This document shows, one piece after another, positions 53,322-63,714 of a DNA stretch of 64,000 nt; position 1 is the stretch's first letter, and every line of letters begins with the position of its first letter. The translations under genes were made by a program, and so were the position numbers. The notes under the pieces were generated by a model that worked only from the letters and a program-made list of their open reading frames with translations, was not told where the DNA came from and made no database searches. Source of the stretch: Leptospira jelokensis (GTDB lineage Bacteria > Spirochaetota > Leptospiria > Leptospirales > Leptospiraceae); NCBI RefSeq assembly GCF_004769635.1, contig NZ_RQGH01000007.1, positions 62,001 to 126,000 on the forward strand, given 5' to 3'.

Positions 53322-54252
53322 ATTTAAAATATGTTTCGGAATTTTTTTCCTTCTCCTACTCGGAGAAGGATTTGTTCGGATTAGATTCCCTCAACTCAAT
53401 GAAGAACTTCGTTACAAACAAATCCATTGCCTGCAAAACTTAATCCAAATTCGTTTATGCCCGGAAGTTAACGAAACCTTCACGCGAAGAGATGGAAAAC
53501 CTTGGGATATCCAAACCAATCAATTGGGGGAAAGGATCGTCAAAAAAGACAAAATAGCGAATTCGACCGCCAAAGTTTGGTTAATTGGCGACTCGATGTC
53601 GATGGGTTATGGATTGCCTTCCGAAAAATCCATAGCATCCCAATTGGAAAATCAATTCAATATCCAAACTCGTGTCCTTGCAGTGGATGCAATTGGAACC
53701 AATGGAATTTTGTCTCTCTATTTAGATGGTAACCAAAGTACCAATGTAGAAGGCAAACCAACGCATATCTATTGGATTTGGAATCCGTCTGATTTCATCG
53801 ATGATGAAAGAGAAAAAAAAGGAATTCGTAAACTCATTTACCCCATTCATTTTTACCTATCACGTTTCTCTGTTTTGTACAATTACGCCATTCGTTCTCC
53901 AAAAGCCAATGCCTACGAAGGATCACCCAAACTTTATCCGAGTGATCATGTCACCTATTTGCTTTTAAAAAACTTTTTATCAAAAACTTCGAAGGACAAG
54001 GAACGATTCAGGATTGTATTCTCTTGGGGGATGGCTCCGAATGGAACACCCGACACAAAGGATCCCAATTATGACCAAACAAATGTTTTTTTTACAACGC
54101 AGAAACTGAAAACCATCGACCTTCGACGCGAAACCGAAATCCAGTTTGCCCAAAAAAAACAAATCTACATTCCCGGTGATGGTCACCCAGATGAAGATTT
54201 GGCGGAACTTTTTGCCCGAGCGATCGCGAAGGACTACCAAAACTCCCAATAG
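53305..54252 (+). CDS. SGNH/GDSL-like hydrolase family protein
   Basis: 315 residues from TTG 53305, overlapping the upstream membrane-protein gene by 17 bases. The N-terminus has a membrane anchor (KICFGIFFLLLLG). Motifs are GDSMSMGYG with the nucleophile Ser at 97, a GxN-like DAIGTNGI, and GDGHPDEDL near 296 with the C-terminal Asp-x-x-His. Typical of acyl-esterases or acetyltransferase partners. Its architecture parallels the following gene. Confidence 0.78.
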   Translation: MKKSFKFKICFGIFFLLLLGEGFVRIRFPQLNEELRYKQIHCLQNLIQIRLCPEVNETFTRRDGKPWDIQTNQLGERIVKKDKIANSTAKVWLIGDSMSMGYGLPSEKSIASQLENQFNIQTRVLAVDAIGTNGILSLYLDGNQSTNVEGKPTHIYWIWNPSDFIDDEREKKGIRKLIYPIHFYLSRFSVLYNYAIRSPKANAYEGSPKLYPSDHVTYLLLKNFLSKTSKDKERFRIVFSWGMAPNGTPDTKDPNYDQTNVFFTTQKLKTIDLRRETEIQFAQKKQIYIPGDGHPDEDLAELFARAIAKDYQNSQ

Positions 54253-54294
54253 AAATGCTTGATTCCTAACCCGTTTTCGAAAGTTTAGAGGGAT

Positions 54295-55545
54295 ATGATC
54301 CAAAACTGGAAACGATGGGGAGCCATTGTCCTATTTTTCCCGTTCGCCCTACTCTCTTTAGAAGTAGTCTTTCGACTTGCCAATCCTCCTGCTTTGCGTT
54401 ATTACCGTGATGTCAAATTGTTGCATGCTTACCATCCTGAGTATGGAGTGACACTCGCACCAAACGAAAGCCGTTTTGTTCGCCACTATGCAGACCTTTG
54501 GCAAGGCCAGTTTACTACCAATTCCTTTGGACTCCGGGGCCTTTCGGAACCCACCGCAAACAAACCAAAACTAGTTTGTCTAGGAGATAGCCTTGTGATG
54601 GGGTTTGGTGTTTCAGATGAAGATACATTTTGTTCGTTACTCGATGGATACGAAGAAAATGGAATCACATACCAAAGTTTGAATTTTGGCGTGGATGCTT
54701 ATGGTTCGCTAGGTTCTTACAAACGACTGAAAGACCTCTCAGGAAAAATAGACAATATCAAAAAAGTACTTTTTTTTATATCACCCAATGATTTCACCAT
54801 GCCTGAGGAGTTACGTGCACAAGGGATCTTACCTGATGATGAAAATGATGCCTTACATGAAAATGATGAAGAGTGGAAAAAAAAGTTCCACCTTCAATTT
54901 GAACTCACTCGTATTTCCTACCTCTTACAAGCCTTAAAACTTGCATACGAACAAACAAAAGTAAAATTTGCCCAAACCAAATACATCATTTCTATGGATT
55001 CGAAACAAATCACCGAATCACCATTAGTGTATCTGAATGAATCATTTTTTGTCCCGGTCAAAAAACAATCCTGCGAAGACAAAGAAAATTTTATTTGTCC
55101 AACTGCGATCCCCAATTTACAAATTGTTTGTTCTGATTCACCCGTTGACCCAAATGATTTAGAGCCACTCCCTGAAACAACAACGAGGGCCTACGACCAA
55201 ATGATCGCATATTCGAAAGAAAAAGGATATGAATTTGTTCCTGTCATTTTACCGATGCAAATTGAAGAAGTGTATTGTCGCCAGATCGGCAAATACAATG
55301 CCTTAGGCAATTATGCTCTAAGAGCCAAACAATACCTAAACAAAAAAGGTATCAAAACCTTGGACATCCTACCCTACACGGATACAATGTGTGGCCGCGA
55401 ATTTACCTTCCATGGTCAGACAAAAAAAGCCGGTATCCAAGATTATTATATTCCAGGTGATGGCCACCTAACAAAACTTGGGAATCTTTGGGCTTCTGAA
55501 TCCATTCGATCCGCTTTAAAGGAAACGAAACCAAATGCTTTTTAA
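54295..55545 (+). CDS. SGNH hydrolase-like protein
   Basis: 416 residues. An N-terminal signal anchor (GAIVLFFPFALLSLEVVF), then FGLRGLSEP, CLGDSLVMGFGVSDEDTFC with Ser99, GVDAYGS (Gly block), ISPNDF (Asn block) and GDGHLTKLGN near 393 with the catalytic Asp and His. It belongs to the SGNH superfamily of the kind encoded beside MBOAT genes (AlgX/AlgJ-like logic). The MBOAT gene overlaps its last 11 bases. Confidence 0.83.
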   Translation: MIQNWKRWGAIVLFFPFALLSLEVVFRLANPPALRYYRDVKLLHAYHPEYGVTLAPNESRFVRHYADLWQGQFTTNSFGLRGLSEPTANKPKLVCLGDSLVMGFGVSDEDTFCSLLDGYEENGITYQSLNFGVDAYGSLGSYKRLKDLSGKIDNIKKVLFFISPNDFTMPEELRAQGILPDDENDALHENDEEWKKKFHLQFELTRISYLLQALKLAYEQTKVKFAQTKYIISMDSKQITESPLVYLNESFFVPVKKQSCEDKENFICPTAIPNLQIVCSDSPVDPNDLEPLPETTTRAYDQMIAYSKEKGYEFVPVILPMQIEEVYCRQIGKYNALGNYALRAKQYLNKKGIKTLDILPYTDTMCGREFTFHGQTKKAGIQDYYIPGDGHLTKLGNLWASESIRSALKETKPNAF

Positions 55546-56965
55546 TTCCGTTCATTATTTACTATTTGCACCAATCGTAATTTTTGTTTATTTTTTAATC
55601 CCTAAACGATTCCAAGGTTTATGGTTATTCATTGTTAGTTTATATTTCTATGCAATCTTTCGGATACCATTTTTGATTTTACTCGTTTTTTCATTTGTCA
55701 TCACAAAACTCAGTGTGGATTACATGGAAGAAACAAACCCCAAATCAAAAAGGATTTTATGGTTAAATGTTGCTGTTTGGAGTAATTTGAGTTTATTATT
55801 TTTGTTTAAGTATTTGGATTTCTCCATTACAGTTTGGAACCAAACTTTTTCTTTTACCCCATGTGATCCGGAGTTTGTACAAAAGTCTGGAATTTTACTT
55901 CCAATGGGGATTAGTTTTTTTACATTACAAGCAGTATCCTATGCAGTTGATGTTTACAAAGGTGTAGTGGAAAGGGCAAAATCCATTTTCCACTTCGGAC
56001 TCTTTTTATCTTTTTTCCCACAACTTGTGGCTGGCCCGATCCTGCGTGCAAGTGACGTTTTACATCAATTTTTAGATTCCAAAGAGTTTACAAAAGAAAA
56101 TCTCAAACAAGGGTTAAAACAACTCTTTTGGGGGATCTTTAAAAAAACTTTTATCGCAGATCCAGTTTCCTATGTCATCGATCCTATCTATGCAAATCCT
56201 ACTGAATACAATTGGATCGCAATGTGGATTGCAGCAATCCTCTTCGCTGTACAGATTTATTGTGATTTTTCGGGTTATTCCGACATTGCCATAGGAACTG
56301 CAAGGATTCTTGGTTTCCATATTCCAAAAAACTTCGACAGGCCGTTTTTATCCGGAACACTCAGCGAACTTTGGAGGCGGTGGCATATTTCCTTTAGCTC
56401 TTGGTTACGAGATTACGTTTATATTACGTTAGGTGGAAATAGACGAGGTGAAATATTAGCTTACGTAAACCTATTCATCACAACCTTTGTTTCTGGGATC
56501 TGGCATGGTGCCGATTGGACCTTTGTTTTTTGGGGGACCCTCCACTCCACAATGATGGTGGTGGAAAAGTTTGTGTTTAAATTTGAAACCATGCGGAGTG
56601 CCTGGAACAAAGTGCCAAAATCCATCCAACCAATTTACCCGGTGGGAATTTTTGTTTTATCCTGTTTTTTCTTCCGAGCAAAAGCCACCCCAGAAGTTCC
56701 TACTGGAATGGGAATCACAAACATCATGTTAGAACGCGCTTTCACGGGAGCTGCCGGTGGTTGGCCTCAAATGAGTTTGAGTTTGGTGCTCCTTGTGGGA
56801 TTTTTATTTTTTGTAGATATCATGCAGGATCAAAAGGAAGACCGATTTGCCTTTATCACGGACAATTTGTACTTTCTCATCCCTACATGCATTTTGCTCT
56901 ATGTAACATCGTTTATCATTTATAGTGTTACTGTTTCTAGTCCCTTTTTGTATTTCCAATTCTAA
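55535..56965 (+). CDS. MBOAT-family O-acyltransferase, AlgI-like
   Basis: 476 residues with about ten membrane segments. The conserved GPI-type block SFSSWLRDYVYITLGGNRRGE (about 287-307) and FVSGIWHGADWTFVFWG with the catalytic His (about 322-337) are diagnostic of AlgI/DltB-type acyltransferases. It likely moves acetyl groups across the membrane to a SGNH partner that decorates an exported glycan. It is downstream of two SGNH genes with an 11-base overlap. Confidence 0.93.
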   Translation: MLFNSVHYLLFAPIVIFVYFLIPKRFQGLWLFIVSLYFYAIFRIPFLILLVFSFVITKLSVDYMEETNPKSKRILWLNVAVWSNLSLLFLFKYLDFSITVWNQTFSFTPCDPEFVQKSGILLPMGISFFTLQAVSYAVDVYKGVVERAKSIFHFGLFLSFFPQLVAGPILRASDVLHQFLDSKEFTKENLKQGLKQLFWGIFKKTFIADPVSYVIDPIYANPTEYNWIAMWIAAILFAVQIYCDFSGYSDIAIGTARILGFHIPKNFDRPFLSGTLSELWRRWHISFSSWLRDYVYITLGGNRRGEILAYVNLFITTFVSGIWHGADWTFVFWGTLHSTMMVVEKFVFKFETMRSAWNKVPKSIQPIYPVGIFVLSCFFFRAKATPEVPTGMGITNIMLERAFTGAAGGWPQMSLSLVLLVGFLFFVDIMQDQKEDRFAFITDNLYFLIPTCILLYVTSFIIYSVTVSSPFLYFQF

Positions 56966-57018
56966 CAAGATAGGTAATACAAACTCCAAAGATTTGAACC
57001 TTCCTAAGGATTAAAAAT

Positions 57019-57057
57019 AAAAAGGTCTCCCATGGCAAATGCACGAGAGACCTTTTT
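57019..57057 (+). terminator. Bidirectional terminator between the MBOAT and LemA genes
   Basis: A 10-bp stem AAAAGGTCTC/GAGACCTTTT (57020-57029, 57047-57056) with a 17-base loop, between two convergent genes; T runs flank both arms. Confidence 0.8.
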
Positions 57058-57116
57058 CCCAGTTTCCAAAAGAAAGAGAACGGACCTCTCTTCTGGATTT
57101 TTACTTTGTGATTGTT

Positions 57117-57713
57117 TTAGAATTCTACTTTGGGTGCATTCTCAATTGTCTTTTGGTCTTCGACAGTGAAGGTAGCTTTGGCTTCATATCCAAATGCTTT
57201 TGCAGTAAGGACAGCGGGGAACTGGCGGATGTACACATTGAATTCCTTTGTTGCCTTGATAAATCGGTTCCTTGCCACTGTGATACGGTTTTCAGTTCCT
57301 TCCAATTGGGCCATCAAGTCAGAAAAATGTTGGTCCGACTTAAGTTGTGGGTAGTTTTCTTGGATCATAAGAAGTCTTGATAACGCAGAACCTAGTTGTC
57401 CTTGTGCTTGGTCAAATTGTTTTAAGCTCTCAGGGTTGTTGATGAGCTCAGGCGTTGCTTGGATAGAACCAATTTTTGCTCTGGCATCAGCAATTCCTTT
57501 CATGATGTCTTTTTCTTGGTTGGCAAAACCTTTCACGGCGGAAACTAAATTAGGGACTAAGTCAGCCCTTCTTTTGTATTGGTTTAAAACCTCTGCCCAA
57601 GAGGCAGTCACTTCCTCATCCAATTCTTGGATACGGTTGTAACCACAGTTGGTAAAAAGTGTAGTCATTAGGGAAAATAGAATGATGGTTCGAAACAGAT
57701 TTGTCATGGTCAT
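57117..57713 (-). CDS. lemA: LemA-family lipoprotein
   Basis: 198 residues from ATG 57713 (AGG seven bases upstream; other ATG choices at 57707 and 57728). Signal peptide with lipobox FTNC, then the LemA core: VTASWAEVLNQYKRRADLVPNLV, RAKIGSIQATPE, DLMAQLEGTENRITVARNRFIKATKEFNVYIRQFP. The function of LemA is not well defined; a helical-bundle membrane-associated protein. Confidence 0.92.
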   Translation of the reverse strand: MTMTNLFRTIILFSLMTTLFTNCGYNRIQELDEEVTASWAEVLNQYKRRADLVPNLVSAVKGFANQEKDIMKGIADARAKIGSIQATPELINNPESLKQFDQAQGQLGSALSRLLMIQENYPQLKSDQHFSDLMAQLEGTENRITVARNRFIKATKEFNVYIRQFPAVLTAKAFGYEAKATFTVEDQKTIENAPKVEF

Positions 57714-57762
57714 TGTATACCTAATCATTAGTCGGTCTGCAACACCAATTTAATAAAAAAAT

Positions 57763-58920
57763 TTAGTACCGGTAGGGTTTTATCGTTTTCAACCAATCAG
57801 TTTCTTTTTCGTTGAAATAGGATTCTAAGAGAGATTCGGAATGTTTGCCCGCCAAGTATTCCAATAAAAAACGATCCCCCACAAGTAACTCGATCGCAGG
57901 ACGATCTGAACGAAACTCATAAACACCCTTTAAATAAGAAAACTGACCAGGGAACAATTCCCCTAATTGTTTTAAGAAAAACAACGTAAAGTAAAGAGAA
58001 TGGAATTGTTTTGGTTTGGTTACCATCAGTTGGTATCCTTCACAAATGACACCCACATGTTTGTGAAAGGTGGGCAAAAAACGTAAGTTTCGTAATTGAA
58101 ACCTTCCTTTTTGGTGGTTAGACAACCGTTTGTCCAATTCTATCTTTTCTTTTCCAAGAAGGTAAGGTGCTCCAAATGTTTCAAAAGGTTTCGTTGTTCC
58201 CCTACCTTCCGAAAGATTGGTTCCTTCCAATAAACACATCCCAGGATACACATAACATGTATTTTGTGTTGGAATGTTAGGAGATGGTGGAACCCATAAA
58301 AAGGATGGATTTTTTTTTGGATGGATCACTCCAACAGGAACCACGACAACATCCACATTCAGATGAAAGGATTCATTATAATAAGAAAGTAATCCACCAG
58401 GAGTGAGTCCATGACGATGTAAAACAGACTTCACACCCACAAACGACTGATAGGTTTCCTCTAACGGACTTCCTTCCACTTTAGTTCCTATGGGATTTGG
58501 AGAATCGATGACTAAAAATATCGGAGCTTTGCCAGTTTCTTTTTTTAGTTTCGAAAGTTCTTCTAATATATAATAAGCCGTGGTCAAAAACGTATAATAT
58601 CTTGAACCCACATCTTTAATATCAATGATGACAAGGTCTATGTCTTTTAACGAATCCCGAGGTGGAACCAAACTACTTTCTTCTTTGCCATACAAATTTA
58701 CAATTTGCATGTTTCCAAAGAGATAAGACAACTCATCACCGCTCACTTGGTCTTGGAGTTCTGCAAACAATCCATGTTCTGGTAAAAATATTGTTTTAAG
58801 ATCAAAAATTTTTGAATAGGTTTGGAAGTGGTATGTGCCTTGGTAACCAAAGGCACTTTGGTTTGTTAAGATCGCCGCCCGACAACCGCTTAATTTTTGA
58901 ATGTTTTTTAAAAACTTCAT
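57763..58920 (-). CDS. DUF1343/NamZ-type exo-acting muramidase-like protein
   Basis: 385 residues matching the DUF1343 family: the N-terminal [53 protein letters not shown] and a C-terminal region with [22 protein letters not shown]. NamZ of this family removes N-acetylmuramic acid from the ends of cell-wall fragments. The conserved Glu/Asp-rich EHGLF segment is present. No signal peptide visible, so the cell location is open. It overlaps tyrA by four bases. Confidence 0.85.
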   Translation of the reverse strand: MKFLKNIQKLSGCRAAILTNQSAFGYQGTYHFQTYSKIFDLKTIFLPEHGLFAELQDQVSGDELSYLFGNMQIVNLYGKEESSLVPPRDSLKDIDLVIIDIKDVGSRYYTFLTTAYYILEELSKLKKETGKAPIFLVIDSPNPIGTKVEGSPLEETYQSFVGVKSVLHRHGLTPGGLLSYYNESFHLNVDVVVVPVGVIHPKKNPSFLWVPPSPNIPTQNTCYVYPGMCLLEGTNLSEGRGTTKPFETFGAPYLLGKEKIELDKRLSNHQKGRFQLRNLRFLPTFHKHVGVICEGYQLMVTKPKQFHSLYFTLFFLKQLGELFPGQFSYLKGVYEFRSDRPAIELLVGDRFLLEYLAGKHSESLLESYFNEKETDWLKTIKPYRY

Positions 58921-59810
58921 TTTGTTTTTTGAATGGTTTCTTTTTGTTTAAGGGCTAAGTCCCAAATGGAATGGATTTTGGATGGTTCCAAACCATCTTC
59001 CTCCAAAAACAAATTGCGAAATTCAGTTAGTTGTTTGATAAAATCATCTATCGAATTTTGAAGGAAATACCTATTTTCTTTGAATATCGAAGTCCACATT
59101 TCTGCATTGGATCCAGCGATCCTTGACATGTCACGAAACCCCCCACCTGTAATCGGTTTTGCGATGGATGTTACTTGTTCCATTGTGGTTTTGTTGTTTC
59201 CCGCAACATTGACAAGGATGGTGGATACTACATGTGGCAAATGGGATACATATGCTAATGTTTCGTCGTGGCTTTTCGCATCCATAGGAATGGTCCAAGA
59301 ACCAATGGATTCCCAAAAACCTTTTACCGATTCCATTACAGTTTCTCTTGCCATCTTTGGTTTGGTAAGGATACAAAGTTTATCACGATACAAACCAGGA
59401 ACAGCTGATTCAGGACCTGTTTGTTCAGATCCACACATGGGATGGGTTGAGATGTAATTGTGTTGGTTTCCATTGAAGTGTTTGTCTACTGCGTCAACGA
59501 TCGTTTGTTTGGTGGAACCCAAATCGATAAAGATTGTTTCCCCTGATATTGGCAAACTAGGTATAATTTCTAATAACGTTGCGACCGGAGTACTAAACAC
59601 AACCAAATCATACTCATTCCATTGGATAGAGGTGGATTCTACAACGGTATAAACATGATGGGCTAAATGTTTATCTAAAATTGATTTTTTACTTTTTTCG
59701 GAACGAACAATTGCTGAAATTTCTGCGTTGGGATACTTCTCTTGTATCGCAAGAGCTAAGGAACCACCCATAAGGCCCATTCCATAAATTAAAACTTGGT
59801 CCAACTTCAT
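58917..59810 (-). CDS. tyrA: Prephenate dehydrogenase
   Basis: 297 residues with the Rossmann [13 protein letters not shown] (10-22), [30 protein letters not shown], and a helical C-terminal domain with [15 protein letters not shown]. It oxidises prephenate (or arogenate) to 4-hydroxyphenylpyruvate in tyrosine synthesis. It overlaps pheA by four bases. Confidence 0.95.
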   Translation of the reverse strand: MKLDQVLIYGMGLMGGSLALAIQEKYPNAEISAIVRSEKSKKSILDKHLAHHVYTVVESTSIQWNEYDLVVFSTPVATLLEIIPSLPISGETIFIDLGSTKQTIVDAVDKHFNGNQHNYISTHPMCGSEQTGPESAVPGLYRDKLCILTKPKMARETVMESVKGFWESIGSWTIPMDAKSHDETLAYVSHLPHVVSTILVNVAGNNKTTMEQVTSIAKPITGGGFRDMSRIAGSNAEMWTSIFKENRYFLQNSIDDFIKQLTEFRNLFLEEDGLEPSKIHSIWDLALKQKETIQKTK

Positions 59811-60898
59811 GTGGGAAAAGATCCCGCAGTGGGATAAGATCCAAGTAATTTAAAAATCGTACACTGTGATTTCACAGTTTCCAGAAGGCTTTTGATTTTT
59901 GGATCTGATTTGTGACCAATAAAATCGATGAAAAAATGGTATTCCCACAAGTTTCGTTTGAGAGGCCTTGATTCAATCTTAGTTAGATTCACTGATGCAT
60001 CGTGAAAGGTTTTTAGAATTTGAAACAAGGAACCTGTTTGGTTTGGGATGGAAAATACAATGGAAGTTTTATCTTCTTTGGTTTGTGGGGATTCTGTTTT
60101 TCCAATCACCAAAAACCGAGTTGTATTCCCTGCATAATCTTCAATTCCATCGGCAATTACATTTAAATTGTATATTTCACCCGCAATTTTGGAGGCAATG
60201 GCGAGACCATCTTTTCGTTCTGAAACCAATTTTGCAGCCATTGCAGTGGAAGATGTGTCCACAACTTCAACATTGGGTAAATTGGCCGATATCCAATTTC
60301 GGCATTGTTCATTTCCGATTCGAATACCATAAATTCGTTTCACCGCTGCAAGATCTGTTTCAAAACCCAATAAGGAAAATGAAATTTTTTGGTATAACTC
60401 TGAATATACGAGAAGATCTGTTTCTAAAAACATATCCAAAGTGGAACTCACCTGCCCTTCTGTTGAATTTTCAACAGGTACGACCCCATAATCCAATTTT
60501 TCTTCTTCTACCATGCGGAAGACATCTGGAATTGAAGTTTGAGGAACTGCTTCAATGGAAGTTCCAAATTTTGAACGAAGTGCTGAATGAGAAAAACTTC
60601 CTTCTGGACCTAAAAAACCAATCTTTAACGGGTGTTCTAAGGCAATGGTTCCAGACATCATTTCACGGTAAATGGCTCGGATTACAGATGCTGGGAGTGG
60701 TCCATTTGATAATTTTGTTACCTTCTCATACACATCTTTTTCACGGTCGGGTCGATAAATAGGACCACCCGATTCTTTTTTCACACGACCAATTTCCTGC
60801 GCAAACCCAGCTCGTTTTTGGATGAGTTCAATGATTTCAGAATCGAGTGAGTCAATGCCAGATCTGAGTTTTTTTAATTCTTCTTCTGCATTACTCAT
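59807..60898 (-). CDS. pheA: Bifunctional chorismate mutase/prephenate dehydratase (P-protein)
   Basis: 363 residues: AroQ-type mutase (about 5-85; LRSGIDSLDSEIIELIQKRAGFAQEIGR), prephenate dehydratase (about 90-275; GFLGPEGSFSHSAL, the NTTRFLVIG motif) and ACT (about 280-355; ESRPLKRNLWEYHFFIDF). It makes phenylpyruvate from chorismate. The ATG overlaps scpB by eight bases. Confidence 0.96.
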   Translation of the reverse strand: MSNAEEELKKLRSGIDSLDSEIIELIQKRAGFAQEIGRVKKESGGPIYRPDREKDVYEKVTKLSNGPLPASVIRAIYREMMSGTIALEHPLKIGFLGPEGSFSHSALRSKFGTSIEAVPQTSIPDVFRMVEEEKLDYGVVPVENSTEGQVSSTLDMFLETDLLVYSELYQKISFSLLGFETDLAAVKRIYGIRIGNEQCRNWISANLPNVEVVDTSSTAMAAKLVSERKDGLAIASKIAGEIYNLNVIADGIEDYAGNTTRFLVIGKTESPQTKEDKTSIVFSIPNQTGSLFQILKTFHDASVNLTKIESRPLKRNLWEYHFFIDFIGHKSDPKIKSLLETVKSQCTIFKLLGSYPTAGSFPT

Positions 60899-61529
60899 TT
60901 ATTTTCTCTTCTTTTAACTCTTCCGGAAGTGTATCCAAATCAAAGTCTGGATTCATCTCTGTTTCTTCCGTGACGATAATGGACTCTGGCGAAAAATCTT
61001 CAAATTTGAGTTCTTTCACTTCCACTGGTGTTGGAAGGTCTGTAAGTTTACTCAGGCCAAAGTGTAATAAAAATTCATTGGTAGTTCCATACAATGTTGG
61101 CCTTCCTGGAACTTCTTTTTGTCCAACAGCTTTCACCAATTTTTTAGACATAAGGCTTGCGACCATAGCTCTTGAAGACACCCCACGTATCTCATCTAAC
61201 TCCGTTAAGGTGATTGGTTGTTTGTATGCAATGATGGCAAGTGTGTCTAAGGTTCCACGAGAAAGAGTTTCTCTTTTTTTATCTTTAAAAATATGAGAGA
61301 GGATTTCGCTGTACTTTTGGTTTGTGATGAATTGGTATCCACCTGCGATTTCGCGGAGTAAAAAACCACCTTCCCTTTCTTGGTAATCAAGGATGAGTTC
61401 ATCTAAAAGTTCTCTTGCTTCTGTTTTTTCAATTCCACAAGACTTGGCAAGTGCTGACAATTTGATTGGATCCGAAGACAAAAAGAGAAGTGCCTCAAGA
61501 AGGCCCTTTGTATAGTTTCTTTCTTCCAA
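60891..61529 (-). CDS. scpB: Segregation and condensation protein B
   Basis: 212 residues from TTG 61529. Two winged-helix domains: LLEALLFLSSDPIKLSALAKSCG and LDTLAIIAYKQPITLTELDEIRGVSSRAMV, characteristic of ScpB. It forms the SMC-ScpAB condensin that compacts and segregates the chromosome. It lies seven bases after scpA. Confidence 0.95.
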   Translation of the reverse strand: MEERNYTKGLLEALLFLSSDPIKLSALAKSCGIEKTEARELLDELILDYQEREGGFLLREIAGGYQFITNQKYSEILSHIFKDKKRETLSRGTLDTLAIIAYKQPITLTELDEIRGVSSRAMVASLMSKKLVKAVGQKEVPGRPTLYGTTNEFLLHFGLSKLTDLPTPVEVKELKFEDFSPESIIVTEETEMNPDFDLDTLPEELKEEKINE

Positions 61530-61535
61530 ATTGAT

Positions 61536-62279
61536 CTAAACCTTGACTATTTTGATTTCTCCGAAAACTGCGTGTTGGATCACTCGGCAAACTCGGATTT
61601 TAACAACTTCTAATACGGCAAGGAAGGCTGCGACGATTTCTTTTTTTTCTGGTTTGTCATTTTCAAACAAATCCATAAAATGAATTTCACCACGAGTTTG
61701 GATCAAATCCTGCAAATAAGCCATTTTGTCTTCCACCGAAAACTGGCTCACACCCTCATAAATGGGCACCAGTTCCTCTTCTTCATTCGAACTTTCTTGT
61801 TCCAAGATTGAGTTGAAGGCAGAAATTAAGTCCACAAGGCTCACATCAAGCCAAACTTCCGTTTCGTCTAAAACCTGGTTGGTTTCACGAGTGAACATAC
61901 CTGCGGTCAATCTGTCCAATTCCGCCAATCGTTGGCCCGCCATTTGGAATTTTTTGTGTTCCAAAAGTTTGTCCACAAGTTCCTTGGGGAGAGGTGGGTC
62001 GTAGTCTTCTTCTTCGAAACCAGGGTCTGGAAGCAGAGCTTTTGATTTTAAGTAAACCAGATGAGCTGCCATTACGGCAAACTCAGATGTCAGTTCTATG
62101 GATAAGGATTGGCTCGTTCTCAAAAATTGAATGAAATCAGATGTGATACGCGAAAGGGAGACTTCAAAAATATCAACCTTATAACTATCAATCAGAGACC
62201 ATAAAACCGTTAAAGGTCCTTCAGTCAACCCACCGTCCTGGTTTTGCCACCGGACGATAAACTCCGGGGTTTGGGACAC
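61536..62279 (-). CDS. scpA: Segregation and condensation protein A
   Basis: 247 residues, GTG start. N-terminal GPLTVLWSLIDSYKVDIFEVSLSRITSDFIQFLR, then the helix binding ScpB, and a C-terminal winged helix (KEIVAAFLAVLEVVKIRVCRVIQHAVFGEI) that contacts SMC. The middle acidic linker (about 150-190) is typical. Four bases after cheY. Confidence 0.95.
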   Translation of the reverse strand: MSQTPEFIVRWQNQDGGLTEGPLTVLWSLIDSYKVDIFEVSLSRITSDFIQFLRTSQSLSIELTSEFAVMAAHLVYLKSKALLPDPGFEEEDYDPPLPKELVDKLLEHKKFQMAGQRLAELDRLTAGMFTRETNQVLDETEVWLDVSLVDLISAFNSILEQESSNEEEELVPIYEGVSQFSVEDKMAYLQDLIQTRGEIHFMDLFENDKPEKKEIVAAFLAVLEVVKIRVCRVIQHAVFGEIKIVKV

Positions 62280-62282
62280 GAC

Positions 62283-62645
62283 TTATAAACCTAATGCTTT
62301 AGCGGCTGCTTGTTGCAATCTTTCTGGAGGGAAAGGTTTCACAACGAAATCCTTTACACCCATTTTAATTGCTTTCGCCAGAAGGTCTTCTTGGCCAAGA
62401 GCCGTTACCATAATGATTTTTGCAGAAGCATCAAATTTGATAATTTCTTTTGTGGCTTCAATTCCATCTTTTTCACGCATCGTGATGTCCATCGTGACTA
62501 AGTCTGGTTTGAGGTTTTTGTATTGTTCCACCGCAATATTACCATTCTCTGCTTCACCAACGATTTCGTGACCTGCTCCAACTAACGCATCTTTTACGAG
62601 CGTTCTCATGAATTTTGCATCATCTACAACCAAAATTCTTGCCAT
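62283..62645 (-). CDS. cheY: CheY chemotaxis response regulator
   Basis: 120 residues, a single receiver: acidic D8-D9, phospho-acceptor D53 in TMDITM, Thr/Ser switch in MVTALG, Lys in FVVKPFPP. It carries the chemotaxis signal to the flagellar motor, though several CheY paralogues usually exist in leptospires. It is one base after cheB. Confidence 0.94.
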   Translation of the reverse strand: MARILVVDDAKFMRTLVKDALVGAGHEIVGEAENGNIAVEQYKNLKPDLVTMDITMREKDGIEATKEIIKFDASAKIIMVTALGQEDLLAKAIKMGVKDFVVKPFPPERLQQAAAKALGL

Positions 62646-62646
62646 G

Positions 62647-63714
62647 TTAATTCCCTCTCGACTTTAATAATTCAATCATTTTTGGTACTAATTCTTCAAC
62701 TGGGAGAACAAAATCTATCCCCCCGAGCTCCACTGCCACACGATTCATACCATACACAACAGAAGTTGCTTCATTTTGTGCCAAGGTGATCCCACCTTTT
62801 GAATGTATGTTTGTGATGGCATGTGATCCATCTTTACCCATTCCTGTCATGATCATGGACAATAGATGGTCTGCTCCATAAGACTCCACCAAACTATCAA
62901 ACAAAACTTCTATGGACGGCCTATGGCCATTCACTTGTTCCGAGTGAGTGAGTTCAATGATACGGTCTTTTCCTTTTGATACTACCTTCATTTGGTAGTC
63001 ACCAGGGGCAATGTATGCAGTACCAACCTGCACCAAATCTCCCTGTTCTGCTTCTTTCACATGTATTTTAGACAAAGAATTCAATCTATCTGCAAAAGCC
63101 TTTGTAAATCCTGCTGGCATATGTTGCACAACAAAAATCGGCTTCGGAAAATCAGCTGGAATCCCTGCAAAAACGGTTTGTAACGCTTTTGGCCCTCCCG
63201 TGGAAGTGCCAATACCGATAGCCTCTACTTGGATCGGTTTTTGAAAACTTTTATTTATCTGACGTTCTGGTCGATCCGGACGCAATTCGGGTTCCGGGCT
63301 TATTCGTTTGGAGTCTGAAAACCCTTTGATTTTGAGAGATAAAACGGCGGCGATGTCTTCTGGAGAAAACTGGTTCCCACTCGAAGGTTTTGGGATGAAA
63401 TCCACTGCCCCTAGTTCAAGTGCCTTAAACGTAGCATCCGCTCCGTGTTGGGTGAGAACAGACAACATGATCACATGGCTTGGCAGTTTCTTTTTTTTGA
63501 TTTCGGCAAGGGCTGTTAACCCATCCATAATTGGCATCTCTATGTCTAAAACGATAAAGTCTGGTTTTAGTTTCTCTGCCAGTTCAATGCAGTCCATCCC
63601 TGTTTTGCCTGTAGCAATGACAGAAATTTCCTCTTTTTTGGTGAGGGCATCACTCAATATATTTCTCACAAGCAGTGAGTCATCAATGATCACAACGGTT
63701 GGCTTTTTGTTCAT
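62647..63714 (-). CDS. cheB: CheB protein-glutamate methylesterase/glutaminase
   Basis: 355 residues: a receiver (D57 in FIVLDIEMP) and the methylesterase domain (about 165-350) with catalytic Ser in GTSTGGPKAL, His in VQHMPAGFT and Asp in GMGKDGSHA. It removes methyl groups from chemoreceptors. The ATG overlaps the CheC-like gene by four bases. Confidence 0.96.
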   Translation of the reverse strand: MNKKPTVVIIDDSLLVRNILSDALTKKEEISVIATGKTGMDCIELAEKLKPDFIVLDIEMPIMDGLTALAEIKKKKLPSHVIMLSVLTQHGADATFKALELGAVDFIPKPSSGNQFSPEDIAAVLSLKIKGFSDSKRISPEPELRPDRPERQINKSFQKPIQVEAIGIGTSTGGPKALQTVFAGIPADFPKPIFVVQHMPAGFTKAFADRLNSLSKIHVKEAEQGDLVQVGTAYIAPGDYQMKVVSKGKDRIIELTHSEQVNGHRPSIEVLFDSLVESYGADHLLSMIMTGMGKDGSHAITNIHSKGGITLAQNEATSVVYGMNRVAVELGGIDFVLPVEELVPKMIELLKSRGN

